Below are positions 34,632-43,754 of a stretch of 52,949 nt of DNA, one piece after another. The position numbers were made by a program, and so were the translations under genes. Location: assembly GCA_934271235.1 (NCBI GenBank), contig CAKQQT010000022.1, positions 1-52,949 on the forward strand. The letters are read 5' to 3'. Each line of letters starts with the position of its first letter. The first letter of the stretch is position 1. This DNA comes from an uncultured Clostridia bacterium. Lineage in GTDB: Bacteria > Bacillota > Clostridia > Peptostreptococcales > Anaerovoracaceae. The notes beneath the pieces were generated by a model that searched no databases, was not told where the DNA came from, and saw only the letters and a list, made by a program, of their open reading frames with translations.

Positions 34632-36860
34632 CTATTTTGTCTTCTTTGTCTTTGCGTTTTTCGTCGTGCTCAGCACGTACTTGGACGTCTCATCTTTTTT
34701 GCAGAGGTCATAATAGAGCGGGCTGCAGATAAAGATGGAGGAATAGCATCCTACGATGACGCCGACCATCAGCGGGATGATGAATTCGCGGATCGCCGAG
34801 GAGACCATGATGCAAAGCGGGATCATAACGACCAGTGTGGTCAGGGATGTCATGATCGTCCGGTTCAGCGTCTGGTTGATACTCAGATCGATGTTGGCCT
34901 CGTTGTTGTTCTTCGTATGGATCGCCTTGTTTTCACGGATACGGTCAAAGATTACGATCGTATCGTTGATGGAATATCCGACCAGCGTCAGGATGGCTGC
35001 GATGAACGGATTGTTTACCGTATAGCCGAAGATCGCGTAGAACGCGATAACGACCAGTACGTCATGAACAACGCCGGCGATCGCCGTTACACCGTATTTC
35101 CAGGATTTGAAGCGGAAGATGATGTAGATCAGCATACCGATGGAGGCGATGATCACCGCCTTCAGCGCATTGGTCTTCAGCTCATCGCCGACCGACGGTC
35201 CGAACTGTTCGGATGCCAGTACGTCGTCCTGCGTGATACCGTAATCGGCGCTGAGTGTATCGATGATCTCGTTACGCGCCGCATTGTCCAAAGACTTGAT
35301 CGTCTTGAGTACGATCTGTGTATTGTTCTCGCCCGCGTAGATGATCTGCGGATCCAGTTCATAGGATTCCAGCGCTTTTTCTACATCTTCGATTGGTACC
35401 TGCTTGCCCATTTCCACCTGGATGGTCGTACCGCCGGTGAAGTCGATACCGTAATTCATGCCGCCGATCGCCGCGAAGAGCAGGCCGGCAATGATGATCA
35501 CGCAGCTGACGATGTAGTAAACTTTTCTATGTTTGATAAATGAGAAAGTTTTGTTCAACATCTGCTTTGGTGTCAAATCATCATTTACACCAAAATATTT
35601 ATTTTTTGCGAATTTCGGGTTGTTGGCCAGCAGTGAGATGAACAGCTGGGTGATCACAACCGCGGTAAAGATGCTGATGATGATACCGATCATCAGAGTC
35701 AACGCGAAGCCTTTGACGGAAGTTGTACCGATCTCGTAAAGGACGACTGCCGCGATCAGCGTCGTGATCTGCGCATCCAATACGGTCGTCAAAGCGTTCT
35801 TGAAACCGGCGTCGACCGCCACACGGATGGACTTGCCGGCACAGATTTCTTCTTTGATCCTCGCGAAGATGATGACGTTTGCGTCAACTGCCATACCGAT
35901 GGACAAGATCAGCGCCGCAATGCCCGGCAGGGTCATGACCACGCCTAAGCCGACCATGGACCACAGGAACATGACAACATACAGCAGCAGCGCGATATCA
36001 GCGATAAAGCCCAGCATACCATAAAAGATCAGCATCAGCAGGAATACGATGCCCAGACCGATCGCGCCTGCCACGATGGACTTGTCCAGCGCGTTCGCGC
36101 CGATGGTCGCAGCCTGTACCGAAGATTGTACTTCCTTCAGCTCTACCGGCAGCGCGCCGCCGCGGATCAGAGCCGCGGTCATGGAAGCTTCTTCTTTGCT
36201 GTATTTACCTTCGATCTCACAGCTTCCGCCGCTGATGACGCCCTGTACGACCGGGTTGGTGATGATCTCGTTGTCCAGAACGATCGCGATCATGTTTGCC
36301 TGCAGACCGTCGATGGACGGAGTCACTTCCTGATAGAATGCCTTACGGCTGCCTTCTTCAAACTTTGTCGCGCCCTCGCTGTCAAACTCGAGCAGGATCT
36401 TATAGTAGCTTCCGTCTGTCGCGATCTGCGCGTCCTTGACATTGCTGCCGTCCAGCACGACGCTGCCGTCTGCCAGGATGAAATACAGCTGTGCCGTCTT
36501 ACCGATGGCCTGGATCGCCTCGTCCGCGTCTTCCACGCCCGGGATCTCAACTCTCAGGCGTTTCGTACCCTCGATGGTCACGGAAGATTCCGCAACACCC
36601 ATCTGGTTGACACGGTTGTCTAAGACCGCTCTGGTCTGTTCCATCAGCGTCTTTAACTCATCGCCGGTCAGGTCGGTCTGTGCTTCCATGACCACATAGA
36701 CGCCGCCGTCGATATCCAAGCCGTACTTCAATGCGGATTTTACAGAAGTAACAGCTCCATCTTTTGTCTTGTCACCGATTCCGAACAGGGTGACATACCA
36801 GCCGAAGACCAGTGCAACGATCACCAGCACAGCCAGTATTCTTTTCACTTTTAAGCTCAT
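34632..36860 (-). CDS. secDF: SecDF fusion protein
   Basis: 742 aa natural SecD-SecF fusion. N-terminal helix, P1 periplasmic domain (KYGLDIDGGVYVVMEAQ), D5-type motif GMAVDANVIIFARIKEE, then the SecF half from about residue 440 with YGIDFTGGTTIQVEMG and GYSINDTIVIFDRIRENK; twelve helices expected. Uses the proton motive force to pull exported proteins. GAGAGG 10 nt before ATG. It has its own promoter (36929-36957) although yajC lies upstream. Confidence 0.96.
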   Translation of the reverse strand: MSLKVKRILAVLVIVALVFGWYVTLFGIGDKTKDGAVTSVKSALKYGLDIDGGVYVVMEAQTDLTGDELKTLMEQTRAVLDNRVNQMGVAESSVTIEGTKRLRVEIPGVEDADEAIQAIGKTAQLYFILADGSVVLDGSNVKDAQIATDGSYYKILLEFDSEGATKFEEGSRKAFYQEVTPSIDGLQANMIAIVLDNEIITNPVVQGVISGGSCEIEGKYSKEEASMTAALIRGGALPVELKEVQSSVQAATIGANALDKSIVAGAIGLGIVFLLMLIFYGMLGFIADIALLLYVVMFLWSMVGLGVVMTLPGIAALILSIGMAVDANVIIFARIKEEICAGKSIRVAVDAGFKNALTTVLDAQITTLIAAVVLYEIGTTSVKGFALTLMIGIIISIFTAVVITQLFISLLANNPKFAKNKYFGVNDDLTPKQMLNKTFSFIKHRKVYYIVSCVIIIAGLLFAAIGGMNYGIDFTGGTTIQVEMGKQVPIEDVEKALESYELDPQIIYAGENNTQIVLKTIKSLDNAARNEIIDTLSADYGITQDDVLASEQFGPSVGDELKTNALKAVIIASIGMLIYIIFRFKSWKYGVTAIAGVVHDVLVVIAFYAIFGYTVNNPFIAAILTLVGYSINDTIVIFDRIRENKAIHTKNNNEANIDLSINQTLNRTIMTSLTTLVVMIPLCIMVSSAIREFIIPLMVGVIVGCYSSIFICSPLYYDLCKKDETSKYVLSTTKNAKTKKTK

Positions 36861-36894
36861 TTTTCAAAAACCTCTCATAACTATAATTTCTCGG

Positions 36895-36957
36895 AATGCC
36901 CATAAAAGGGCATTTTATTTTACATTACATTCTACTACTTTTTTTCCCTTGTTACAA
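36895..36957 (-). promoter_or_regulatory. secDF promoter and leader hairpin
   Basis: TTGTAA (36952-36957), 17 nt, TAGAAT (36929-36934) on the minus strand. A 7-bp hairpin AATGCCC/GGGCATT (36895-36914) follows in the leader; on the plus strand it is followed by TTATTTTA, so it could also stop antisense transcription. Confidence 0.6.
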
Positions 36958-37003
36958 GTAAAAACCTCTGTTTTTCAACAAAAAAATGGTCAAAAAATAA
37001 AAA

Positions 37004-37039
37004 GCAGCGAAAAAAGACCCTGAGCGCTTCAGGGTCTTT
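37004..37039 (-). terminator. yajC terminator
   Basis: AAAGACCCTGA (37013-37023) and TCAGGGTCTTT (37029-37039) form an 11-bp stem with a 5-nt loop; TTTTTTCG follows on the minus strand. It separates yajC from secDF. Confidence 0.85.
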
Positions 37040-37069
37040 GTATATCCGTGTTTTTTTGCGGACTTGCGA

Positions 37070-37513
37070 TTATTCTGCTTTTGCAGCTTCTTCTTCCGCT
37101 TCTTTGACTGCCTCTTCGAGCACTTCTTCCGTAACCGGTTCATCCTTTACAGGTTCTTCCGCGTCGGAATTCTTCTTCAGTCTCTTCGGCATAGCCTTCT
37201 TCGGTTCGTCGTCTTCCACAACGTCATTCTTTACGCTGTCACGTCTTGCGGACTCTTTGGTCACAGAGGAAACAGCCCATCTCATCATTTCGAATTTGAC
37301 TTTGTCTGCGCCGACCTGAATGATGAAAGATTCATCCTTGGTCTTTACGATCTTGCCGCAGATACCGCCGATGGTAACGATCTCGTCTCCGACGGTCAAA
37401 GCTCTTCTCATTTCCTGGATTTGTTTATCTTTTTTCTTCTGCGGTCTGATCATTAAGAAATACATCACGACGATCAAAAGAATCAAAGGTACTAACTGCG
37501 CTAATGCTTGCAT
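37070..37513 (-). CDS. yajC: YajC, preprotein translocase accessory subunit
   Basis: 147 aa. One N-terminal helix (about 4-21) ending in the signature YFLMIRPQKKKDKQIQEM, then VGDEIVTIGGICGKIV, a beta domain, and a long acidic/lysine-rich tail (about 85-147) that exceeds the usual 90-110 aa. The start at 37513 follows GAGGAG by 10 nt. The longer open frame upstream is only the sense reading of the tRNA-Leu gene. Accessory part of SecDF-YajC. Confidence 0.93.
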   Translation of the reverse strand: MQALAQLVPLILLIVVMYFLMIRPQKKKDKQIQEMRRALTVGDEIVTIGGICGKIVKTKDESFIIQVGADKVKFEMMRWAVSSVTKESARRDSVKNDVVEDDEPKKAMPKRLKKNSDAEEPVKDEPVTEEVLEEAVKEAEEEAAKAE

Positions 37514-37555
37514 GTTTTGAACGCTCCTCTCGTGTACTTTTCTTTTCCATAAAAA

Positions 37556-37642
37556 TGGTGCCGGCGATGGGGGTCGAACCCATACGGTGTCGCCACCACA
37601 GGATTTTGAGTCCTGCACGTCTGCCAATTCCATCACGCCGGC
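37556..37642 (-). tRNA. tRNA-Leu (CAA)
   Basis: 87 nt including encoded CCA. Acceptor stem GCCGGCG (37636-37642, minus) pairs with CGCCGGC; the anticodon stem CAGGA/TCCTG encloses loop CTCAAAA, giving anticodon CAA (reads UUG). A long variable arm (TGGTGGCGACACC) and the GGTTCGACCCC T-arm confirm a type II leucine tRNA. 42 nt upstream of yajC with no terminator between. Confidence 0.97.
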
Positions 37643-37648
37643 ATAGAG

Positions 37649-37707
37649 TCTGCTGCCTCAACTCGAGGTAGCAGAACAATCATAGCATAAAAAAGCTGAA
37701 AATACAA
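37649..37707 (-). promoter_or_regulatory. tRNA-Leu/yajC promoter with start-site hairpin
   Basis: TTGTAT (37702-37707), 17 nt, TATGAT (37679-37684) with extended TG on the minus strand. Immediately downstream, TCTGCT.CCTC and GAGG.AGCAGA form a 10-bp hairpin (37649-37675) that would be the very 5' end of the transcript. Confidence 0.65.
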
Positions 37708-37737
37708 ATACTTTTTTGATTTTTTTCGATTTTTGTT

Positions 37738-39408
37738 TTAATTTTGTTCGGATTCCTGTGCAGTTTCGGCGTCCGTTTCCGCGGTATCCGGTTTGATGAC
37801 TTTGCTCCAGCTCCAGGTATTGCAGTTCTTATAGACGTCGTTGAACATCGGCAGCATCTCCGCCTTGAACGTGGTCACGCCGATCAGCCCCGTATAGCGA
37901 TAGCAGAGCGGATAATACGGCATTTCGTCCAGCATCTGCGTTTTCAGCGCCGCAAAAGCTTCTCGATATTCCGCCTCGGTATGCAGACGCGAAAGCTCCC
38001 GCACGCTCGCCAGCAGATCATAGTTGATATAACCCCACGGATTGGTACGGTCAAAGAAGCTGCGCAGATCATAGCTTTCTTCCATTCGGTAGCCGGTGAG
38101 CAGGACATCAAAATCGCAGGCGCTGATCGCCGCCTGATATTCCTTGGTCGTAAGCGCCCGGACCTCGGAACGGATGCCGATGGTCTCCAGGTTCTTTTCG
38201 ATCAGACGCGCCGCTGCCGTGCGGGTCGCGTTCTTTTTGTTCACGACGATCCGCAGCGTGACCGCGTCGCCGTTCATGTCTTCCAAAGTCCCGTCTCCGT
38301 TGCGGTCCGCCAGGCCCGCGCTCAAGAGCATCTGCTGCGCTTTCTGATAGTCATAGGCATAAGCATTCCCCTCATCGGCAACCCCCAGATAATTCGGATA
38401 ATAGATGGTATCCGACAGAACGCCGCCGCCCATATAAGCGTTGGCAAGGATCTTTTCCCGGTCAATGCCGTAAGAGACCGCCTGCCGGACGTCCTTGTTC
38501 TTGAGTATCTTGCTCTTGGTATTATAGACGATCATTTCCACCTGATTGGAAAGCACGTCGTACATCTGATAGTCCTTATCCGAAACGATCGATCTGCGGG
38601 CAGAGGAATCATCCAGATAGCAGGTCACGGTATCGATCTCCATCAGATTTTCCGCCAGAGACCGTTTCGGTATGACGTTCACGTAGATCTTATTATCCGC
38701 TTTCTGCTCCTTGTTGAAATAGTCCTCGTTCGGGTTCAGACGCAGATATTTGAGGTAATTGTAGGACCGGTACTGATACATGCCGGTTCCGACCGGTTTG
38801 AACCCATCCTTTGCTTTTGCGAACTGATAGGCGTTTCCGTACTGGCTGCTCGGCACGATCGGAAACGTCAGATCATCCAGCGAGCAGTTGTAATTGTTGT
38901 TAAAGTAAATATTGCATTGGTAGGTCCCGGTCACATTGACCGCCACGATCTTGGAAGCCTTGGCGTAATACGGCGAGGTACTGCCTGCTGCCTTGATCGC
39001 GTTGACCGTAAATCGCACATCGTCCGCTTTGAGCGTTTTGCCGTTATGCCATTTGATCCCTTTTTTGAGCGTCATTTCAATGTAGGCGCGGTCGGTGTTG
39101 ACTTTATAGCTTTTGACCAGCTCCGGCACCGCGCTGAGGTTTTCGTCGTATTCAAAAAGACTGTTGTAGATCAGTTTAGACAGATAATAAGTATCTTCGC
39201 TCTGTGAGATCAGCGGGTTGAGCGTATCGATGCTCTCCGCGGCGAAATAAAGCGTCTTCTGCTTCTGGTATTTGACGTCGGGGTCGATGTTCAGCACTTC
39301 CTCTTTGTAGATCTCCACACTGGAAAAAACAGCCGCCAGTGCGATCAGGACCACGGCCAGGATCACCCAATATTTTTTTAGAAGCAGAAGTAAGCGATTA
39401 TCCTTCAT
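37738..39408 (-). CDS. Membrane-anchored family-5 solute-binding protein, orphan
   Basis: 556 aa OppA/DppA-type (SBP_bac_5) protein. N-terminal basic stretch and one hydrophobic segment (about 13-31) with no lipobox cysteine, so it is probably an uncleaved anchor. Family features: FAAESIDTLNPLISQSED, KKGIKWHNGKTLKADDVRFT and DVRQAVSYGIDREKI. A DxNxDG loop (DRNGDGTLED) near residue 375 looks like a calcium site. No permease or ATPase genes are adjacent. The start at 39408 is 8 nt from GGAGGA; 39414 is too close. It overlaps coaE by 11 nt, implying co-expression. Confidence 0.85.
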   Translation of the reverse strand: MKDNRLLLLLKKYWVILAVVLIALAAVFSSVEIYKEEVLNIDPDVKYQKQKTLYFAAESIDTLNPLISQSEDTYYLSKLIYNSLFEYDENLSAVPELVKSYKVNTDRAYIEMTLKKGIKWHNGKTLKADDVRFTVNAIKAAGSTSPYYAKASKIVAVNVTGTYQCNIYFNNNYNCSLDDLTFPIVPSSQYGNAYQFAKAKDGFKPVGTGMYQYRSYNYLKYLRLNPNEDYFNKEQKADNKIYVNVIPKRSLAENLMEIDTVTCYLDDSSARRSIVSDKDYQMYDVLSNQVEMIVYNTKSKILKNKDVRQAVSYGIDREKILANAYMGGGVLSDTIYYPNYLGVADEGNAYAYDYQKAQQMLLSAGLADRNGDGTLEDMNGDAVTLRIVVNKKNATRTAAARLIEKNLETIGIRSEVRALTTKEYQAAISACDFDVLLTGYRMEESYDLRSFFDRTNPWGYINYDLLASVRELSRLHTEAEYREAFAALKTQMLDEMPYYPLCYRYTGLIGVTTFKAEMLPMFNDVYKNCNTWSWSKVIKPDTAETDAETAQESEQN

Positions 39409-40012
39409 GCGCATTCTCCTCCTGTTTTAATCGCACAAGCTGTGCGTCCACCTGCGCATACAGCCAAGGCAGGTTGCGCGAATTGTCAATGACGCGGTCC
39501 GCCAGTTTCTCCTTTTGCTCTGTCGGCATCTGGCTGCGCACGCGCTTTTCAATTTCTTCTTCGCTGAGACCGTCGCGCGCGGCAATGCGCGCAAAACGTA
39601 TTTTTTTGTCACAGACGACCAGCCAGTTTTCGTCGGTGTCGTCCTGCATGCCGCATTCAAACAGCAGCGGCGCGTCGAGCACCACCAGTTTTTCATGCCG
39701 GTCACGGTATTGTTCGATCTCCGCAAGGGTTTTCTCGATCACCTTTTGTGTGATGATCTGCTCCAGCTTTTCTTTTTTTGCGGGATCCGCAAAAACAGCT
39801 TCGCCGAGTTTCTTGCGTTCCAAACTTCCGTCTTCCGAAAAAACCTCTTTGCCGAAAGCCGCTTCGATCTCCGCGAGACAAGGGCTGCCCTTTTCCGTCA
39901 TCTGATGTGCCATGCGGTCCGCGTCGATGATCCGGCATCCCTTTTCCCTAAGATAAGCGGAAACCGTGGATTTTCCGGTCCCGATACCGCCGGTAAGTCC
40001 GATCACTTTCAT
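39398..40012 (-). CDS. coaE: Dephospho-CoA kinase
   Basis: 204 aa P-loop kinase for the last step of CoA synthesis. Walker A LTGGIGTGKSTVSAYL, DADRMAHQM, VLDAPLLFECGM and VVVCDKK-type strand are typical. GAGGACAAAAC before ATG; 10 nt after polA. polA-coaE is a common Firmicute pair. Confidence 0.95.
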   Translation of the reverse strand: MKVIGLTGGIGTGKSTVSAYLREKGCRIIDADRMAHQMTEKGSPCLAEIEAAFGKEVFSEDGSLERKKLGEAVFADPAKKEKLEQIITQKVIEKTLAEIEQYRDRHEKLVVLDAPLLFECGMQDDTDENWLVVCDKKIRFARIAARDGLSEEEIEKRVRSQMPTEQKEKLADRVIDNSRNLPWLYAQVDAQLVRLKQEENAHEG

Positions 40013-40022
40013 GTTTTGTCCT

Positions 40023-42692
40023 CTATTTCAGATCATACCAGTTCTCGCCCGTGCTGACCTCACTTTCGAGTTTTACGGACAAGCTCATGGCAGATTCCAT
40101 ATTTCTTTCTAAAAGCTCGCGGATCTCCGCAAGTTCCGTCTTCGCGGCATTGATGATCAGTTCGTCGTGGACCTGCAGGATCAACTTCGAGTCCGGATGC
40201 TTTTCTTTCAGTTCACGGTAGACCTTGACCATCGCCAGCTTGATGATATCGGCAGCGCTGCCCTGGATCGGCGTGTTCATCGCCAGCCGTTCCCCCGCCT
40301 GCCGGACCATATAGGCCGAAGCATTGATCTCGTGGATCGCCCGTTTCCTGCCCAGGATCGTCTCCGCGTAGCCGGTCTCCTTGCAGCGCGCGATCTGCGC
40401 GTCCATATATTCCTTGACCTTCCGGTGCTTTTTGAAATATTCGCCGATATAAGCTTCCGCCTCTTTGCGGGTGATGTGCAGGTTCTCACTCAATCCGAAC
40501 CCGCTCATACCGTAGATGACGCCGAAGTTGACGGCTTTGGCGCGGCTCCGGTCCGCGGCAGTCACCTGCTCGAGCGGAATGCCGAGCACCTTGGCCGCGG
40601 TCATCTTGTGAATGTCCTCGCCCTGCCGGAACGCTTCCAGAAGTCCCGGGTCCTGCGATAAATGCGCCAGGATCCGCAGTTCGATCTGGGAATAGTCCGC
40701 GCCGATCAGGATGTGCGCGTCATCGGACGCGGCAAAAGCCTTTCGCAGGCTGCGTCCGGTTTCCTGCCGGATCGGAATGTTCTGCAGGTTCGGTTCCGTA
40801 CAGCTGATCCGTCCGGTCGTCGTAACAGTCTGCTGGAAATGTGCGCGGACCTTGCCGTCCGCGCCGATCAGCGGCTTCATCCCCTCCACATAGGTGGAGT
40901 TCAGCTTGGTCAGGTTCCGGTATGTGAGCACTGCGTCAACGATCGGATGCAGATCGCGGATCTTTTCCAGAATGTCCGCGCTGGTGCTGTACCCGCGCTT
41001 GCTCTTTTTGCCCGCCGGGAGCTTGAGGGTCTCAAACAGGATATCCCCCAGCTGATACGGCGATTTGATATTAAAACGGCATCCCGCGTATTCATAGATC
41101 TGTTCTTCCAGCTTTTTGGCCTGCTCGTTCAGCTCATTTCCGGTCTTATCGAGAAACGCGCTGTCGGTGCGGATACCCTCCGCCTCCATCCCGGCCAGCA
41201 CCTCGATCAGCGGAAGTTCCACTTCATACAGCACCTTGTCCAGCTTTCGCTCGCGGACCTGCGCTTCCTGCACTTCCCGCAGTTTGGCGGCAATGCCGGA
41301 AAGCAGGACGCCATAGTCGGCATAACCTGCGGCCTTGGACGTGAACATATCTATCTGGCCATTTTCCGCCAAGAACTCATCCAGGCTCTGCATGCTCAGA
41401 TGCAGCTGTTCAAACGCCAGATTCTTGAGTTCATATTGGCTGCGCGCCGGATCGAGCACATACGCGGCGATGGCCGTGTCAAAGCAGGTCCGAAACTTGC
41501 GGTATCCGTAAAATACAAGCATGTACAGATCATTTTTGATGTCATGTCCCCACAGGGAAAGCTGCTGTTGATCCAGCGCTTCGATGATGCGCTCGGTTTC
41601 GATCGCCGCCGTGTCGATAAAACAGGCTTCCGCTCCGCTCTGCACAAACACCGCGTCGATCCGCGGCGGCCGCACATGGCTGCAGTCACCGAACACTTTC
41701 AAAAAGACTTCCTTGCCGGAGAGCGTGTCCAACGCAGCAAGGTCGCTTTCCTTTGTCAGGCTGCGGACCTGCACGTCTTCCGGCGTAATGCGGAAGGTTT
41801 CCGGCGCAGCCTCCTTTTGCGGCATCGTCTGCGCGATCCGCTTCAGGAAGCTGTTGAACTCCAGCTTCTGATAAAGTTCGATCAGTCGATCGTAATCCGG
41901 CTCGACAAAGCGCATCGTCTCGAAATCGATCTCGATCGGTACGAAACGGTTGATCGTCGCCAGACGTTTGCTCATCAGTGCGAGCTGCATGTTTTCCTCA
42001 ACCTTTTTGCGCAGGCCCGGTTTGGCGATCTCGTCCGTATGGGCAAGCAGATTCTCTACCGAATGGAACTGCGTGAGCAGCGCGATGCCGGTCTTTTCTC
42101 CGATGCCCGGAATGCCCGGGATATTGTCGGAACTGTCGCCCATCAGCCCTTTCAGATCGATGAACTGGGTCGGAGTCAGGCCGTAATGCTCGACCATTTT
42201 ATCATAGTCGAACAGTTCAAACTCGGAGATCCCCTTTTTGGTGATCAGGATCTTGGTCTTGTCGGTAGCCAGCTGCAGGGCGTCTTTGTCGCCGGTAATG
42301 ATCAGCGGGTCCATCCCCTGTCCCTCGGCAGCCCGCGCGACCGTTCCGATGATGTCATCAGCTTCAAAGCCCTCCAGCTCCAAAGTTTTGATGTTCATCG
42401 CATGCAGGACGTCTTTTAAAAGCGGCATCTGCATGACCAGTTCCGGCGGCATCGGTTTGCGGCCGGCTTTATAGGCATCGTATTCCAGATGGCGGAATGT
42501 CGGAGCTTTCAGATCGAACGCAACGGTCAGGTAGGCGGGTCCATAGTCGCCGATGATCTTGTTCAGCATATTGACAAAGCCGAAAATGCCTTGTGTATAA
42601 ATGCCGTCTTTGGTGATCATCGGTCTCTGCATCGCATAATAGGCCCGGTTGATCAGACTGTTTCCGTCGATGATGACGATGGTTTCTTTCAT
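40023..42692 (-). CDS. polA: DNA polymerase I
   Basis: 889 aa. 5'-3' exonuclease domain (about 1-290; IDGNSLINRAYYAM, GDKDALQLA, GIPGIGEKTGIALL), central exonuclease-fold domain (about 300-480), and polymerase domain (about 500-889; DYSQIELRILAHLSQD, RSRAKAVNFGVIYGMSGFGL, LQVHDELII). The central domain lacks the DxE metal-binding motif at its first strand (FLKVFGD), so proofreading is probably absent, as in Bacillus Pol I. The start at 42692 follows GAGG by 6 nt; an ATG 12 nt upstream is less likely. Confidence 0.96.
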   Translation of the reverse strand: MKETIVIIDGNSLINRAYYAMQRPMITKDGIYTQGIFGFVNMLNKIIGDYGPAYLTVAFDLKAPTFRHLEYDAYKAGRKPMPPELVMQMPLLKDVLHAMNIKTLELEGFEADDIIGTVARAAEGQGMDPLIITGDKDALQLATDKTKILITKKGISEFELFDYDKMVEHYGLTPTQFIDLKGLMGDSSDNIPGIPGIGEKTGIALLTQFHSVENLLAHTDEIAKPGLRKKVEENMQLALMSKRLATINRFVPIEIDFETMRFVEPDYDRLIELYQKLEFNSFLKRIAQTMPQKEAAPETFRITPEDVQVRSLTKESDLAALDTLSGKEVFLKVFGDCSHVRPPRIDAVFVQSGAEACFIDTAAIETERIIEALDQQQLSLWGHDIKNDLYMLVFYGYRKFRTCFDTAIAAYVLDPARSQYELKNLAFEQLHLSMQSLDEFLAENGQIDMFTSKAAGYADYGVLLSGIAAKLREVQEAQVRERKLDKVLYEVELPLIEVLAGMEAEGIRTDSAFLDKTGNELNEQAKKLEEQIYEYAGCRFNIKSPYQLGDILFETLKLPAGKKSKRGYSTSADILEKIRDLHPIVDAVLTYRNLTKLNSTYVEGMKPLIGADGKVRAHFQQTVTTTGRISCTEPNLQNIPIRQETGRSLRKAFAASDDAHILIGADYSQIELRILAHLSQDPGLLEAFRQGEDIHKMTAAKVLGIPLEQVTAADRSRAKAVNFGVIYGMSGFGLSENLHITRKEAEAYIGEYFKKHRKVKEYMDAQIARCKETGYAETILGRKRAIHEINASAYMVRQAGERLAMNTPIQGSAADIIKLAMVKVYRELKEKHPDSKLILQVHDELIINAAKTELAEIRELLERNMESAMSLSVKLESEVSTGENWYDLK

Positions 42693-42719
42693 GTTAAACC
42701 TCATATCTTAAGAAATAAG

Positions 42720-42900
42720 AAAATCCCAAATTACCGTCAAGGATATAATTGACGCCCTATCTTACGATAGGTGGGTGTCCTGTTCCCTGCCTCTGTCTTC
42801 CGCTCGTGCGGCGGCCTGACATAACGCCCGGAGAAACCCGGACTCCCGAAGTTCAAGTGTAGGTTCAATTATATGTCCTCAACGCATAACCCAGGATTGA
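42720..42900 (-). ncRNA. ssrS: 6S RNA
   Basis: Between yebC and polA. On the minus strand the 5' part from AATCC (about 42898) pairs over more than 30 nt with the 3' part ending GGGATT (42722), allowing G-U pairs and two bulges; the core is GGA.ATATAATTG with CAATTATATCC. The 3' half contains CACCCACCTATC-loop-GATAGGGCGTC, the conserved 3' hairpin pattern of 6S RNA, and an internal GCCGCnnnnGAGCGG hairpin. Size about 180 nt. TATAAT at 42905-42910 gives a start near 42899; TTTTCTTATTT follows the 3' end. Binds and regulates sigma-A RNA polymerase. Confidence 0.8.
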
Positions 42901-42927
42901 TTCTATTATAAGCTTATCTTCTGTCTG

Positions 42928-43656
42928 TTATTCCTCGAAAAGATCGATGGAACAATTTGTGTATACTTTCTGAACGTCGTCGTTGTCTTCCAGAAGTTCG
43001 ATCATCTTTGCCAGTTTGGCGATATCATGCTCGTCCTTCGGTGCTGCTTCCATGGATGGTACGTACTCCACATCGGATTCCACGATCTCATAGCCGGCCT
43101 CTGCGATCGCATGATGTACATCGGTATAAGCTGCCGGATCGGTCACGATCTCGAAGCTGTCTTCCTGTACGACCATGTCGTCGGCGCCTGCTTCCAGAGC
43201 GGTCTCCATCAGTGCGTCTTCATCTACGCTGTCTGTCTTTTCGACAATGATGATGCCTTTACGGGAGAACATATAGGATACGCATCCAGGTGTTCCCAGA
43301 TTGCCGCCGTATTTATCAAAGGTGGATCTGACTGCGGAAGTCGTTCTGTTTGTATTGTCTGTCAGCGCTTCTACGATGACAGCCACGCCGCCTACGCCAT
43401 ATCCTTCAAAGCTTAATTCTTCGTATGTTTCACCGGCAAGTTCTCCGGTTCCCTTTTTGATGGCTCTCGTAATATTGTCGTTCGGCATGGAAATGGCTTT
43501 CGCCTTTTCAATTGCCAGTCTGAGTGTCGCATTGTATTCAGGATCTCCGCCAGCCTTTGCTGCTACGGTGATAGCTCTTGCATATTTTGTGAACATTGCG
43601 GCTCTCTTGGAGTCCTGTGCGGCCTTTCTGCCTGCGATTGTACCGTGTCTTCCCAT
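42928..43656 (-). CDS. yebC: YebC/PmpR-family translation/transcription factor
   Basis: 242 aa, standard size. Begins GRHGTIAGRKAAQDSKRAAM; middle AISMPNDNITRAIKKGTGE and YEGYGV-type FEGYGVGGVAVIVEALTDN; C-terminal acidic LLEDNDDVQKVYTN. Recent work links YebC proteins to polyproline translation; older work to transcription control. GGAGGTG before ATG; own promoter; 6S RNA starts 28 nt after its stop. Confidence 0.95.
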   Translation of the reverse strand: MGRHGTIAGRKAAQDSKRAAMFTKYARAITVAAKAGGDPEYNATLRLAIEKAKAISMPNDNITRAIKKGTGELAGETYEELSFEGYGVGGVAVIVEALTDNTNRTTSAVRSTFDKYGGNLGTPGCVSYMFSRKGIIIVEKTDSVDEDALMETALEAGADDMVVQEDSFEIVTDPAAYTDVHHAIAEAGYEIVESDVEYVPSMEAAPKDEHDIAKLAKMIELLEDNDDVQKVYTNCSIDLFEE

Positions 43657-43707
43657 GGAGACACCTCCTAACTGATTTGATTTTTCACTATGTATTTAGC
43701 AGAAATA

Positions 43708-43736
43708 ATTATACGACATGTCTCCTGCTTTTTCAA
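43708..43736 (-). promoter_or_regulatory. yebC promoter
   Basis: TTGAAA (43731-43736), 17 nt, TATAAT (43708-43713) on the minus strand, about 50 nt before the start. Confidence 0.8.
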
Positions 43737-43754
43737 GTTTTTTTCAGATATTTT

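Noticed and set aside
37514..37636. N-terminal extension of YajC by 41 residues
   Set aside because: The extension is the translated tRNA-Leu gene; the real start has a ribosome site at 37513.
40662..42419. Plus-strand open frame of 585 codons opposite polA
   Set aside because: Antisense shadow of conserved polA, no Shine-Dalgarno.
43236..43242. Spo0A-box-like heptamer inside yebC
   Set aside because: Single site within coding sequence, expected by chance.
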